Below are positions 9,901-19,396 of a DNA stretch of 64,000 bases, one piece after another. The stretch's first letter is position 1, and each line of letters opens with the position of its first letter. Position numbers and translations under genes: made by a program. The stretch is from Acinetobacter pseudolwoffii (GTDB lineage: Bacteria > Pseudomonadota > Gammaproteobacteria > Pseudomonadales > Moraxellaceae), in assembly GCF_002803605.1 (NCBI RefSeq), contig NZ_PHRG01000009.1, positions 1 to 64,000 of the forward strand. The letters are read 5' to 3'. The notes under the pieces are model-generated. The model did not search any database and was not told the origin of the DNA. It was given only the letters and a program-made list of their open reading frames with translations.

Positions 9901-10776
9901 TTACCCCACCAAAGAAATCAGATATTGACCATAGCCATTTTTACTCATCGTTTGACCAATGGCTAACACTTGTTCTTTGCTTAACCAGCTATTATTCATT
10001 GCAATTTCTTCTAGACAGGCAACTTTATAACCTTGACGCTTTTCAAGGGTTTCCACAAATTGAGCTGCCTCAAGTAGACTTCCCTGTGTACCTGTATCTA
10101 ACCAGGCAAAGCCACGTCCCAGCAATTCAACATTTAAATCACCACGTTCCAGATATGCCTGGTTAATGGAGGTAATTTCCAGTTCACCTCGCTCAGAAGG
10201 TTGTACTTGTTTGGCAATCTGAATCACATCATTGTCATAAAAATACAGGCCCGTTACAGCAAAGTTAGATTTAGGTTTTTCTGGTTTTTCTTCAATTGAA
10301 ATAGCACGTTGCTGTTGATCAAATTCCACCACACCAAAGCGTTCAGGATCTTTGACCTGATAGCCAAAAACAGTGGCTCCTTTTTGACGTTCAGCAGCCT
10401 GACGCAGCATGGGGGTAAAACCTTGCCCATAAAAGATATTATCGCCGAGCACTAAGCACACATTACTTTGCCCAATAAATTCTTCACCCAGAATAAAGGC
10501 TTGTGCCAAACCATCAGGTCGAGGCTGAATCGCATAACTCAGCTGCATGCCAAATTGTGAACCATCACCTAATAATCGCTTAAACCCATCAATATCTTCC
10601 GGGGTACTGATGACAAGAACCTCCTGAATACCGGCTAACATCAACACAGATAATGGGTAATAAACCATAGGTTTATCATAAATCGGAAGTAACTGTTTCG
10701 AGATTCCTTTAGTGATTGGATGCAAGCGTGTGCCCGAACCACCTGCTAAAATAATCCCCTTTGTTGATCTTGACAT
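9901..10776 (-). CDS. rmlA: Glucose-1-phosphate thymidylyltransferase
   Basis: 291 residues, the normal length. The nucleotide-binding signature [13 protein letters not shown] lies at about 12-24, followed by [27 protein letters not shown] and [20 protein letters not shown] are the substrate and metal regions of RmlA. It makes dTDP-glucose, the first step of the dTDP-6-deoxyhexose branch. The ATG overlaps the rmlB stop by one base (TAATG). No rmlC or rmlD follows, so the pathway is not for rhamnose. Confidence 0.95.
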   Translation of the reverse strand: MSRSTKGIILAGGSGTRLHPITKGISKQLLPIYDKPMVYYPLSVLMLAGIQEVLVISTPEDIDGFKRLLGDGSQFGMQLSYAIQPRPDGLAQAFILGEEFIGQSNVCLVLGDNIFYGQGFTPMLRQAAERQKGATVFGYQVKDPERFGVVEFDQQQRAISIEEKPEKPKSNFAVTGLYFYDNDVIQIAKQVQPSERGELEITSINQAYLERGDLNVELLGRGFAWLDTGTQGSLLEAAQFVETLEKRQGYKVACLEEIAMNNSWLSKEQVLAIGQTMSKNGYGQYLISLVG

Positions 10777-11840
10777 TAGACTGCCTCCCCTAAACGTTCA
10801 CGCTGATAAGAACCATCCTGAACGCGACGGCACCATTGCAGATTATCCAGATACCACTGCACAGTTTTACGAATACCGGTCTCGAAGGACTCTTGTGGTT
10901 TCCAGCCAAGTTCACGCTCAATTTTTGAAGCATCAATGGCATAACGTAAATCATGACCAGGCCGATCACTGACGAAGCTAATCAGGCTTTCATATATTTG
11001 GCCATTGAGTCGTGGCTTAAGTTCATCCAAGATGGCGCAAATGGTTTTAACCACATCAATATTCTGTTTTTCATTATGCCCCCCAATATTGTAGGTTTCG
11101 CCTACCCTGCCTTTGGTCGCAACCTGATATAAAGCACGGGCATGATCTTCTACAAAAAGCCAATCCCGAATCTGCTGACCATTACCATAAACAGGTAAGG
11201 ATTTTCCATCCAGCGCATTTAAGATGATCAAAGGAATCAGTTTTTCAGGAAAATGATAAGGCCCGTAATTATTTGAACAGTTCGTAACCACGACCGGCAA
11301 ACCATAGGTTCGATGCCAAGCACGCACTAAATGATCCGAGCTGGCTTTACTTGCCGAGTAAGGTGAACTTGGCAAATAAGCTGTGGCTTCATTAAATAAG
11401 TCGGTTGTTTCTTTTAAATCCCCATAGACTTCATCTGTTGAAATATGATGAAATTTAAATTTAGACTTTTTGATTTCACCCAAATTTTGCCAATATTTTC
11501 GTGCGACCTCCAAGAGTGTATATGTACCCACAATATTGGTGCTGATAAATTCAGCTGGACCATCGATCGAACGATCCACGTGAGACTCTGCTGCCAAATG
11601 CATGACGATATCTGGCTGAAATTCTGAAAATAATCGTGTTAAAGATACATGATCACAAATATCAGTTTGAGCAAATTGATAACGGGGATGAGCTGATATA
11701 GAAATTAATGACTCCAAGTTGCCTGCATAAGTTAACTTATCAACATTTAAAACATGATGTTCAGTCGCTTTGATGATATGCCGGACGGTAGCAGATCCAA
11801 TAAAACCAGCTCCACCAGTCACTAATATTTTTTTCACCAT
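10776..11840 (-). CDS. rmlB: dTDP-glucose 4,6-dehydratase
   Basis: 354 residues, extended short-chain dehydrogenase fold. GGAGFIGS near residues 8-15 binds [27 protein letters not shown] and the YSASKAS catalytic tyrosine-lysine pair follow. It produces dTDP-4-keto-6-deoxyglucose for FdtA. The start at 11840 ([10 protein letters not shown]) is chosen because AAAGGAAT lies about 8 bases upstream. A longer in-frame extension to 11909 has no support. It is the first gene of the leftward capsule operon, divergent from wza across about 740 AT-rich bases. Confidence 0.95.
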   Translation of the reverse strand: MVKKILVTGGAGFIGSATVRHIIKATEHHVLNVDKLTYAGNLESLISISAHPRYQFAQTDICDHVSLTRLFSEFQPDIVMHLAAESHVDRSIDGPAEFISTNIVGTYTLLEVARKYWQNLGEIKKSKFKFHHISTDEVYGDLKETTDLFNEATAYLPSSPYSASKASSDHLVRAWHRTYGLPVVVTNCSNNYGPYHFPEKLIPLIILNALDGKSLPVYGNGQQIRDWLFVEDHARALYQVATKGRVGETYNIGGHNEKQNIDVVKTICAILDELKPRLNGQIYESLISFVSDRPGHDLRYAIDASKIERELGWKPQESFETGIRKTVQWYLDNLQWCRRVQDGSYQRERLGEAV

Positions 11841-12580
11841 TCCCAGTATTCCTTTTATTTTTATTTTACTTTTCAAATATTTTTTTAATTCATTGATGCC
11901 TTCAGGCATAGATATTCTTATTTGATTATTTATAACATATATTAATTTTATTCAACACACCACCTATAAAAATATTATTCTCAAATATAGTTACATTTTA
12001 TGGATAAGTATTTTTCTTATACCACTTACCCAATACTTTATAATTATTGTTTTTTTAAAACACTTTTCAACCAATAAAAATCAGCTTAAGCTTTACAACT
12101 ACTGATATATTACTTTCAACTAATAAGAGATTATTAATTAACACTTCATTTATATAATCTAGTTAATGCCGAATAAATATATGTGAAATTTAATAAAAAT
12201 AGAATCTAAAAAACCTTTAAAGTATACACAAATAATATGAAAATACTTTCATTGCTACTAAGTTTTTGTTTTGTATAGTTATACTGTGATAATCACCTTA
12301 ATCTGCAAGCAATAAAATTTATAAACAATCCATTTTACCTGAATAAACTAAGTAATACTTGTATCTCTACACCTTAATTTAATGGAAGTTTTAGATACTT
12401 TTTTTAATAAATGTTATTGATCTATTTTAATTCAAACGTATACTTAGAACTAAAAATAAGTATAGACAAGCTATATAATTTGTTATAACTTTTAGATGTT
12501 AATCACATAAACCATGTTAAAAAAATTAATAATTACGAATAAATACTAATTTTAAATATATAAAAATAAAGGGGTTTCAA
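11841..12580. other. Long AT-rich divergent intergenic region between rmlB and wza
   Basis: About 740 bases without a credible gene, separating the leftward sugar operon from the rightward export genes. It must hold promoters for both. No JUMPstart-like element was seen. The wza gene has AAGGGG just before its GTG, so any promoter several hundred bases upstream implies a long leader. Confidence 0.6.
12266..12293 (+). promoter_or_regulatory. Candidate promoter for wza-wzc
   Basis: TTGTTT at 12266-12271 and GATAAT at 12288-12293 are separated by 16 bases, a plausible sigma-70 pair. It would give a leader of nearly 290 bases before wza. A second TATAAT at 12474-12479 has no good -35 box. In such AT-rich DNA chance matches are common. 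Confidence 0.3.
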
Positions 12581-13657
12581 GTGAACAATAGACACCTTAT
12601 AGGCGTTTTAACCTTAAGCCTATCATTAGTCGGATGTGCAGCAACATCTGGCTTTCAAACCTATGATTTACCAGATGAAGGAATTTATCAAACCGAACTG
12701 GGAACTCAAGTTAATCTGGTAAAATTGACTCAGGACAATCTACCTGCAGTGCAGTCAGCCCAAACTCAACACCTGAATCATTACGCACCTTTATTTCAGC
12801 ATGAAATGCAGGATTATCGTTTGAATCCAGGTGATATTTTATCCTTTCAATTATGGGCCTACCCGGAAATTAGTGCAGTTCCAACAGCAACTGATAATAC
12901 CAATGGTTATCAAATTGACCGAAATGGTTATATCCATTTTCCATTAATTGGACGCTATAAAACAGTAGGGAAAACCCTTCCGGAGGTTAATCGGGAAGTA
13001 CGCCGACTATTAATTCCTTATTTAAACAATCCAGATGTGGTGGTGAGAGTACTTTCTTATCAGGGACAGCGTTATTCAGTGGTGGGTAATGTGAAATCAG
13101 CTGGGCAGTTTTATTTGTCTGATCAGCCCGTGAGCGTTTATACAGCACTGGGTCTGGCCGGCGGCATTAACGAGCAAGGTAACTCTAGCTCTATTCAATT
13201 GGTGCGTCAGGGTGTGGCCTATGACCTCAATACAATTGCATTAGAAAAGGCAGGATATTCATTACATAAGCTGTTAATTCAACCCAATGACACCCTGTAT
13301 ATCAGTCCTCGTGAAAATCAGAAAATCTATGTCATGGGTGAAGCAGGCACGAATACCCCCTTACCCATACGTGACCAGGGGATGACTCTCGCGGATGTTC
13401 TCGGTGAAAGTGAAGGGATTAATCCCTATTCAGCCAGTGCTAGTCGAATTTACGTCTTACGTGACAATTCAAATAATCAGATGACTGAAATATATCATTT
13501 AAGTTTAAAAAACCTGGGAGATTTTGGCTTGGCCAAAAAGTTCAAAATGCACAGCAATGATATTGTCTATGTAGATGCCACAGGCCTGACTCGTTGGGAA
13601 CGAGTGGTTAGCCAGATTCTTCCATTTTCAAATGTTGCTGGTACAGCTATACGCTAG
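12581..13657 (+). CDS. wza: Outer-membrane polysaccharide export lipoprotein
   Basis: 358 residues. A lipoprotein signal ends in LSLVGC with C19 as lipidation site. The polysaccharide export domain follows (LNPGDILSFQLWAYPEI, around 85-175), then SLBB-type repeats (GNVKSAGQFYL and MGEAGTNTPLPI) and a C-terminal helix region that would span the outer membrane. Wza forms the octameric export channel and docks with Wzc. GTG start with AAGGGG 8 bases upstream. The gene is intact although wzb, its usual downstream partner, is decayed. Confidence 0.95.
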   Translation: MNNRHLIGVLTLSLSLVGCAATSGFQTYDLPDEGIYQTELGTQVNLVKLTQDNLPAVQSAQTQHLNHYAPLFQHEMQDYRLNPGDILSFQLWAYPEISAVPTATDNTNGYQIDRNGYIHFPLIGRYKTVGKTLPEVNREVRRLLIPYLNNPDVVVRVLSYQGQRYSVVGNVKSAGQFYLSDQPVSVYTALGLAGGINEQGNSSSIQLVRQGVAYDLNTIALEKAGYSLHKLLIQPNDTLYISPRENQKIYVMGEAGTNTPLPIRDQGMTLADVLGESEGINPYSASASRIYVLRDNSNNQMTEIYHLSLKNLGDFGLAKKFKMHSNDIVYVDATGLTRWERVVSQILPFSNVAGTAIR

Positions 13658-13671
13658 CAGGTAGTTCAGCT

Positions 13672-14072
13672 ATGCATATTAAAAAGATTTTGGGGAGCTG
13701 TTTTGAAAATATTAACCATCGATTAATGACTGAATGTTTACTAACGAGATCTGCCCGTATTTGTAGATTAAATCTATAAATATAGATGGCTGAAGTAATG
13801 CTCAGCGCTGATCACAAGACAGCATTTTTACGTAATAGCATGGGATCTGCCTGCAACTCCATGTAGTTCAACACTAAATATGAAGCAGATTGAATAAAAA
13901 TAATCTTATCCTGATCATCATAAAAATATCTGGGTTTACCAGACTAGATTTTTTTTGAGGGAACAATAAAGCCAGCATATTTGGGATTCATTTTTGCAGG
14001 GGCAGCAGGTCTTTGATGAAGTTCTGTAATTTAATGCAACACGACGTCATCGACTGGAAAAATCACTTTTAA
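13672..14072 (+). pseudogene. wzb: Decayed wzb (low-molecular-weight protein-tyrosine phosphatase)
   Basis: The gap between wza and wzc is just the size of wzb, and its translation still shows the gene in pieces. From ATG 13672 the first frame reads MHIKKILGSCFENINH..LMTE, matching the Wzb start MxIKNILVVCIGNICRSPMAE, then stops. The P-loop CX5R has lost its arginine. Near the end, QGQQVFDEVL appears in one frame and HDVIDWKNHF followed by TAA (14070-14072) in another; both match the Wzb C-terminus. Start and end are in different frames and the length is 401 against roughly 430 bp. Several stops lie between. No functional phosphatase can be made. Confidence 0.85.
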
Positions 14073-14091
14073 ACTTTTAGAAAGCAAAATT

Positions 14092-16275
14092 ATGAACAAA
14101 AATAACAATACCGAAAATATGATTGACCTAAAAGGGGTGTTATTTTCCTTGTTTGCGCAATGGAAACTTATCCTCGTATGTGCCTTGCTCAGCGTGCTTG
14201 CTGTCCTGCTCTATTTACGCACTGCAGCGATTAATTATAAGGTCGATGCCATCGTCCAGGTCGAAGAAAGTAGAGGTGCCTCAGCTGCTTTATTGGGTAA
14301 CCTTTCAAGTGTCATTGGGCAAATGTCTTCATCTAATGCTGAAGTTGAGGTATTAAAATCACGCAATATTCTGGAATCAGTAATTAATCGCTTAAATTTA
14401 GATCTTCAGATTACCAGTACTGAAGACACTTTTGTTAAGCGACTATTTCAAGGGGTAAATTATCAAACCGAATATCAACCTGAAACTGTGCGCTTTAAAG
14501 AGGGTCAAAAAAGCTTCGACATTCGACAGTTTGAAGTTCCTGCCACCTATTTGGATAAAAATCTGCTACTGCAATTTCAACAACAGGGCTTTAGTCTGAT
14601 CAATCCTGTGACAGAAGAAACCATTTTCAAGGGTGCACTGAACCAGCCAGTACAATTCAAGACTGCGCAGGGCGACTGGAAAATCGCGATCTTTACTCAG
14701 GATCCGCTAGATAGCAGTTATCAGGTGCAAAAGCTCTCTTTACCCTCAGCGATTGATTCTATTCTTGCCAATTATTCAATTGTAGAAAAAGGCGAACTTA
14801 GCGGGATTTTGCAGCTTCGCTACCAAGGTCATGACAAACAGCACATCACCAAAGTTCTGAATACTATTTTGGCAATTTATAGCCAAAATAATATTACCCG
14901 TCGTTCGGCAGAAACTGCTCAGACCCTCGCTTTCTTGGATGCTCAATTACCGGATTTAAGAAAACAGCTGGATGATGCAGAGCGGGTCTTTAACCAATTC
15001 CGTCAACAGCATAATACTGTCGACATCACCCGGGAGTCAGAATTATATTTAAATCAGAGTGTGACTTTAGAAACACAACGAGCTCTACTCGAACAGAGAC
15101 AGGCGGAAATAGGCGCTAAATATGCAGCAGCACATCCGACCATGCGAGAAGTTACTGCTCAACTTCGTGTGATTAATGGCAAGATTCGTGAGCTCAATAC
15201 GACACTTAAAAATCTTCCAGAAATACAACGCCAGTATTTACAACTGTCTCGTGAAGTCGAAGTCAAACAACAACTGTATACCAATTTGGTCAATTCCTAC
15301 CAACAACTGCGAATTGCCAAAGCCGGCGAGATTGGCAATGTACATGTTATTGATACTGCGCTTGAACCGATTGACGTGATTAAACAGAAACAGCCATTAA
15401 TTCTGTTCTTAACTTTTTGCTTCGGTACTTTCTTGGGAATTCTGGTGGCATTATTCCGCAATATGTTCCGTTCTGGAGTGAAAGATAGTAGCCAAATAGA
15501 ATACCAACTGGATCTTCCCGTCTATGCCAATATTGCACACTCCCCTGTTCAGAAACCGGGACTGAAACTGCTGAAAAAGAAAAAACTGCCTTTCTTATTA
15601 GCCCTTAAACATAGTGATGATATGGCGATCGAAAGCTTGCGCAGCATCCGGACAGCAAGTCATTTCGCTCTGTCTCAGGCCAAAAACAATATTATTATGA
15701 TCTCGGGTCCAGCGCCTAGAGTTGGAAAATCATTTGTTTCCAGCAATCTGGCAGTCATCATGGCAGAAAAACATAAACGCGTATTGATCATTGATGCGGA
15801 CTTGCGTCGTGGTCATATACACAAATATTTTGATTTGGATAATCAATATGGATTAACTGAATACCTGAATGAGCAAATTACCTTGGAACAGATGGTACAA
15901 AGCACTAATGTAGCAAACCTCAGCGTCATCACCTGTGGTGAAAATCCAGTCAATCCATCCGAACTTCTCAATTCGGTACGGTTTCAGGAATTACTGCAAC
16001 ACCTGACGCCACACTATGATCATATTATAATTGATACGCCTCCTGTCCTGGCGGTCACGGATGCGATCATCGTGTCCCGATATGTCGGACTCAATCTGGT
16101 GGTGGCCCGCTATGCAAAAACACAAATGAAGGAATTGGCACTGACAGTGAACCGTTTTAAACAAGCGGGAAGTACCGTAAATGGCTTTATCCTGAATGAT
16201 ATCCAGCGTTCAGCAGGTGGTAGTTATAGCTATGATTATACTTATAGCTATAAAACCAAAACAAAAACCAGTTGA
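14092..16275 (+). CDS. wzc: Wzc-type capsule copolymerase and tyrosine autokinase
   Basis: 727 residues, usual length. An N-terminal Wzz-like chain-length domain is flanked by membrane helices near residues 20-45 and 430-450, with a coiled-coil-rich periplasmic part between. The cytoplasmic BY-kinase has Walker A in GPAPRVGKSF (about 540-549), Walker A' in LIIDADLRRG (about 565-575) and Walker B in IIIDTPPVL (about 643-651). The tail holds five tyrosines at strictly alternate positions, 712 to 720 (YSYDYTYSY), then KTKTKTS. Wzc autophosphorylation cycles control chain length with Wzb, which is broken here. It starts 20 bases after the wzb remnant. Confidence 0.95.
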   Translation: MNKNNNTENMIDLKGVLFSLFAQWKLILVCALLSVLAVLLYLRTAAINYKVDAIVQVEESRGASAALLGNLSSVIGQMSSSNAEVEVLKSRNILESVINRLNLDLQITSTEDTFVKRLFQGVNYQTEYQPETVRFKEGQKSFDIRQFEVPATYLDKNLLLQFQQQGFSLINPVTEETIFKGALNQPVQFKTAQGDWKIAIFTQDPLDSSYQVQKLSLPSAIDSILANYSIVEKGELSGILQLRYQGHDKQHITKVLNTILAIYSQNNITRRSAETAQTLAFLDAQLPDLRKQLDDAERVFNQFRQQHNTVDITRESELYLNQSVTLETQRALLEQRQAEIGAKYAAAHPTMREVTAQLRVINGKIRELNTTLKNLPEIQRQYLQLSREVEVKQQLYTNLVNSYQQLRIAKAGEIGNVHVIDTALEPIDVIKQKQPLILFLTFCFGTFLGILVALFRNMFRSGVKDSSQIEYQLDLPVYANIAHSPVQKPGLKLLKKKKLPFLLALKHSDDMAIESLRSIRTASHFALSQAKNNIIMISGPAPRVGKSFVSSNLAVIMAEKHKRVLIIDADLRRGHIHKYFDLDNQYGLTEYLNEQITLEQMVQSTNVANLSVITCGENPVNPSELLNSVRFQELLQHLTPHYDHIIIDTPPVLAVTDAIIVSRYVGLNLVVARYAKTQMKELALTVNRFKQAGSTVNGFILNDIQRSAGGSYSYDYTYSYKTKTKTS

Positions 16276-16287
16276 TCTTTTTGAATA

Positions 16288-16322
16288 AAAAAACCAGCCA
16301 TTGCTGGTTTTTTTATTTTTTT
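16288..16322 (+). terminator. Terminator after wzc
   Basis: AAACCAGC (16291-16298) pairs with GCTGGTTT (16303-16310) around a CATT loop, followed by a T-rich run. It ends the wza-wzc transcript. Confidence 0.85.
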
Positions 16323-16440
16323 AAAGCTCTACCAAACTGCGATATTTGCTTGCTAAAAAACCACCCATTCTGCAAGATTTCTCAAAATTTTCTGCTAAGA
16401 TGGAATGAACCTCAACGATAACATTAGATTGGAATAATAC

Positions 16441-17145
16441 ATGAGCAAGGCCTTACCGATTGCTGTCGCTGTTCTTCTAGGCGGTGCCGCGCTAGTACCT
16501 GTTTACTATGCAACTCAAAACCCAGCTGCTCAAACGACTAAAGCATCTAAAGATGCCTCTGCTGTTTCTAAAATCAGCTATGCTCTCGGTTATGAAGTGG
16601 CTCATCAAACCCCACCTGAACTCGATATTAATAGCTTTGTGACAGGCGTACGTGAAGGACATGCGCGTACTGAACCGGCGTATACTGAAGAAGAACTACA
16701 GGCAGCTTACGAACAGTTCCAGAAAGAAATGCAGCAAAAGCAACTCGATAGCACTAAACAGGCACAAGCATCGAGTGACAGTTTCCTGACAGAAAATACC
16801 AAAAAAGCGGGTGTAAAAACCACAGCTTCCGGTTTGCAATACCTAGTGACCAAAGAAGGCACGGGCAAACAGCCGGCTGCTTCTTCAATCGTGAAAGTCC
16901 ATTACACCGGCAAACTGGTGGATGGTACTGTATTTGACAGTTCGGTTGAACGTGGCGAGCCGATTGAGTTTCCACTCAATCAAGTGATTCCAGGCTGGAC
17001 TGAAGGTCTGCAACTGATGAAAGAAGGCGGTAAAGCGACCCTGTATATCCCATCTCAACTTGGTTATGGTGAACAAGGCGTGCCAGGGACGATTCCTCCA
17101 CACAGTACTTTGATTTTTGATGTGGAACTCATTGAAGTCAAATAA
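16441..17145 (+). CDS. fkpA: FKBP-type peptidyl-prolyl isomerase (FkpA-like)
   Basis: 234 residues. The N-terminus has a hydrophobic signal or anchor ([21 protein letters not shown]). A helical dimerisation region follows (about 40-120), then a C-terminal FKBP domain (about 128-232) with [28 protein letters not shown] and the [22 protein letters not shown] end. It acts as a periplasmic folding catalyst and chaperone. This gene is the customary boundary marker of Acinetobacter K loci next to wzc, which is its position here. Confidence 0.9.
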   Translation: MSKALPIAVAVLLGGAALVPVYYATQNPAAQTTKASKDASAVSKISYALGYEVAHQTPPELDINSFVTGVREGHARTEPAYTEEELQAAYEQFQKEMQQKQLDSTKQAQASSDSFLTENTKKAGVKTTASGLQYLVTKEGTGKQPAASSIVKVHYTGKLVDGTVFDSSVERGEPIEFPLNQVIPGWTEGLQLMKEGGKATLYIPSQLGYGEQGVPGTIPPHSTLIFDVELIEVK

Positions 17146-17154
17146 TCTATAAAT

Positions 17155-17184
17155 AAGGAGAGCAATGCGCTCTCCTTTATTTTG
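17155..17184 (+). terminator. Terminator after fkpA
   Basis: AAGGAGAGC (17155-17163) pairs with GCTCTCCTT (17169-17177), followed by TATTTTG. It lies in the short gap before the second isomerase gene. Confidence 0.7.
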
Positions 17185-17193
17185 AGAATAAAT

Positions 17194-17883
17194 ATGAAAA
17201 TACAAATAAGTTTGATGGTTTTACTGCTAAGTTCTGGCAATCTGCTTGCCAAAGATGTGACCAATAAAAGCCCGGAAGCTGAACAGGTCGGTTATAGCTT
17301 TGGTTATCTGATGGGGAAAAGTAATGCTGACTCTTTGCAAGGGATTGATCTGGATGCTTTCAGTGCCGGTTTAAAAGCTGCTGCTGCCGGAAAACAATCC
17401 ACTTTAACTGAAGAAGACATGGCTCGAGTGCTGACCCAGTTTAAACGTCAAAGTGAAGCCAAAGAGCTGATTGAATTAAAACAAAAAGCTGAAGAAAACA
17501 CCAAAATCGGTCAGGATTTTCTGACAGAAAATGCCAAAAAAGCAGGGATAAAAACGACTAAATCTGGCCTGCAATATCAGATTCTTCAGCAAGGCAAAGG
17601 CAAATCGCCAAAAGCCGATAGCAATGTCCGCGTACATTATGAAGGCCGTTTGATTGATGGTACGGTTTTTGACAGTTCAATTGCCCGCAATCAGCCTGTG
17701 GTCTTCCGTACCACCCAAGTGATTACCGGTTGGACTGAAGGCCTGCAACTGATGAAAGAAGGTGCCAAATACCGCTTCTTCATTCCTGCAGAACTGGCCT
17801 ATGGACAAATTGGTTCAGGTGATGTGATTGAGCCAAACAGTACCTTAATTTTTGATGTGGAATTACTGGAAATTATGAAGTAA
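17194..17883 (+). CDS. FKBP-type peptidyl-prolyl isomerase, second paralogue
   Basis: 229 residues from ATG 17194 (MKIQISLMVLLLSSGNLLA, a cleavable signal peptide). An in-frame TTG upstream at 17182 is less likely. The layout equals that of its neighbour: a helical N-terminal dimer domain with SYSFGYLMGKSNADSL-type sequence and a C-terminal FKBP domain ([53 protein letters not shown]). The shared block DFLTENAKKAGIKTTKSGLQ points to a tandem duplication followed by divergence. It is periplasmic. Confidence 0.9.
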   Translation: MKIQISLMVLLLSSGNLLAKDVTNKSPEAEQVGYSFGYLMGKSNADSLQGIDLDAFSAGLKAAAAGKQSTLTEEDMARVLTQFKRQSEAKELIELKQKAEENTKIGQDFLTENAKKAGIKTTKSGLQYQILQQGKGKSPKADSNVRVHYEGRLIDGTVFDSSIARNQPVVFRTTQVITGWTEGLQLMKEGAKYRFFIPAELAYGQIGSGDVIEPNSTLIFDVELLEIMK

Positions 17884-17912
17884 TCAATACTGTTTTTTTT
17901 AAATATTCAATC

Positions 17913-17944
17913 AGAGAGGCGCGATAGCGGCCTCTCTTTTTTAT
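17913..17944 (+). terminator. Terminator after second FKBP gene
   Basis: AGAGAGGC (17913-17920) pairs with GCCTCTCT (17930-17937), followed by TTTTTTAT. Confidence 0.85.
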
Positions 17945-18047
17945 ATGGATGAAGCATAATTAATCGAATGTTTTCATGTCACATTCAGATCAGTTTTGCT
18001 ATGTTATATGTTAATTAAACGGTTCAACAAGAATAGAGGACGTCAGC

Positions 18048-18782
18048 ATGGCAGCAATCAAGACCCGTGAAATTCATTATACTGCGCCGGATGGTAGCGC
18101 ATTGATTGGCTATTTTGCCGCTCCAGAAACAGATGCACCCCTTGCAGGTGTGCTGGTCGCACCAGAATGGTGGGGTCGTAATGAATATACCGAACAGCGC
18201 GCTCGCGAACTTGCAGAACATGGCTATGCGGCCTTGGCGATTGACATGTATGGTGACAAAAAAGTGACCACCCATTCTGATCAGGCCTACCAGTGGATGA
18301 TGCAGACCTTTGAAGATCCGGACACCATCGTTGATCGTGCGACAGCAGCTTTAAATACCTTGGCAGCACAGGATGAAGTCAATGCAGAGAAACTTGCTGC
18401 CATCGGTTTTTGTTACGGCGGTAAAGTGGTGCTGGATCTGGCGCGTGCCAATGCCCCTTTAAAAGCAGTGACCACCTTCCACGGGACACTTGCTGCCAAA
18501 GCACCGGCTCAAGAAGGTCAGGTTCAGGCCGAAATTCTAGTCTTGCACGGTGAGCTAGACAGCATGGTCACCTTAGATGATGTCGCCAGTTTCCGTGAAG
18601 AAATGCATGCGGCCAACGTCGAGCATGAGGTGATTGTCTTTGAAGATGCCAAACATGGCTTTAGCAACCCGCTCGCCGACGAACGGGCCAAAGCCAATGG
18701 CGTGGATCTTGGTTACAATGCTGAAGCGGAACAAAAAAGCTTGGCGGCGATGTATGCCTTATTGGAACGTCATTTGGCTTAA
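18048..18782 (+). CDS. Dienelactone hydrolase family protein
   Basis: 244 residues, alpha/beta-hydrolase fold. The nucleophile is a cysteine, C122 in GFCYGG, with D171 (HGELDSMV) and H203 (AKHGFSNP) completing the triad typical of dienelactone hydrolases. The true substrate of such stand-alone homologues is usually unknown. It is a single gene with its own terminator-like hairpin and no aromatic catabolic genes beside it. Cytoplasmic. Confidence 0.9.
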   Translation: MAAIKTREIHYTAPDGSALIGYFAAPETDAPLAGVLVAPEWWGRNEYTEQRARELAEHGYAALAIDMYGDKKVTTHSDQAYQWMMQTFEDPDTIVDRATAALNTLAAQDEVNAEKLAAIGFCYGGKVVLDLARANAPLKAVTTFHGTLAAKAPAQEGQVQAEILVLHGELDSMVTLDDVASFREEMHAANVEHEVIVFEDAKHGFSNPLADERAKANGVDLGYNAEAEQKSLAAMYALLERHLA

Positions 18783-18790
18783 ATAGATAT

Positions 18791-18825
18791 AAGTGCTCGA
18801 CTTGAAATCAAGCTGAGCACTTTAA
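18791..18825 (+). terminator. Hairpin after dienelactone hydrolase gene
   Basis: AAGTGCTC (18791-18798) pairs with GAGCACTT (18815-18822). An inner CTTG/CAAG helix extends it. The T-run is short, so termination strength is uncertain. Confidence 0.5.
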
Positions 18826-18876
18826 AGAATCATTGAAGAAAAGAACGATAAATCCTACCAGAGGAGAATGCTGACT

Positions 18877-19236
18877 ATGGCTGAAACCAACTGCCTTTAC
18901 TGTAACTATGACGAATATGATGTCATTGCTAAAAATGATTATGGTGTGGTGCTGCCTGAACCGAATTCATTATCCGAAGGTCACTGTGTAGTGATTCCAC
19001 TCCGGCATGTGGCTTCATTTTTTGAAGTGACGGACAAAGAACGTAAAAGCCTGATGTCTTTGCTCGAACAGGCACGTAATGAGCTCAATTTACGTTACCA
19101 GCCCGCCGGTTTCCATGTCGGTTTTATTGATGGCGAAGTGTTTCAGGAAAAGGGCGAACATCTGCATATTCATATTATTCCGCGCTATAAAGACAAAGTA
19201 TTGAAGCTGGATGAACGTTGGGGGATTAGCGACTAA
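18877..19236 (+). CDS. HIT family protein
   Basis: 119 residues. The C-terminal HLHIHIIPR is the HxHxH histidine-triad motif of nucleotide hydrolases/transferases, and GFHVGFIDGEVFQEKGEH precedes it. An N-terminal CLYCNYDEY may bind zinc. The ATG at 18877 is preferred because GGAG ends 10 bases upstream. The in-frame ATG at 18868 lies only one base from that ribosome binding site. Confidence 0.85.
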   Translation: MAETNCLYCNYDEYDVIAKNDYGVVLPEPNSLSEGHCVVIPLRHVASFFEVTDKERKSLMSLLEQARNELNLRYQPAGFHVGFIDGEVFQEKGEHLHIHIIPRYKDKVLKLDERWGISD

Positions 19237-19252
19237 GTCTTTGCTGTTTTAA

Positions 19253-19282
19253 AATAAATGCTCTTCGGAGCATTTATTGTTT
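19253..19282 (+). terminator. Terminator with UUCG loop after HIT gene
   Basis: AATAAATGCTC (19253-19263) pairs with GAGCATTTATT (19268-19278) around a stable TTCG tetraloop. Confidence 0.7.
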
Positions 19283-19396
19283 GTGTTATTAAGCCGATAT
19301 CCATACACACTACTCCGCAGTTTTTATCTACTTTTCACATTTCAGGCCTGCCGATTCCGCTATAATGGCTGCTGCTTATTCAGTTGCTATTTATCC

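Noticed and set aside
11841..11909. N-terminal extension of rmlB to 11909
   Set aside because: The ATG at 11840 has a good ribosome binding site and gives the normal RmlB start. The extension is lysine-rich and unrelated.
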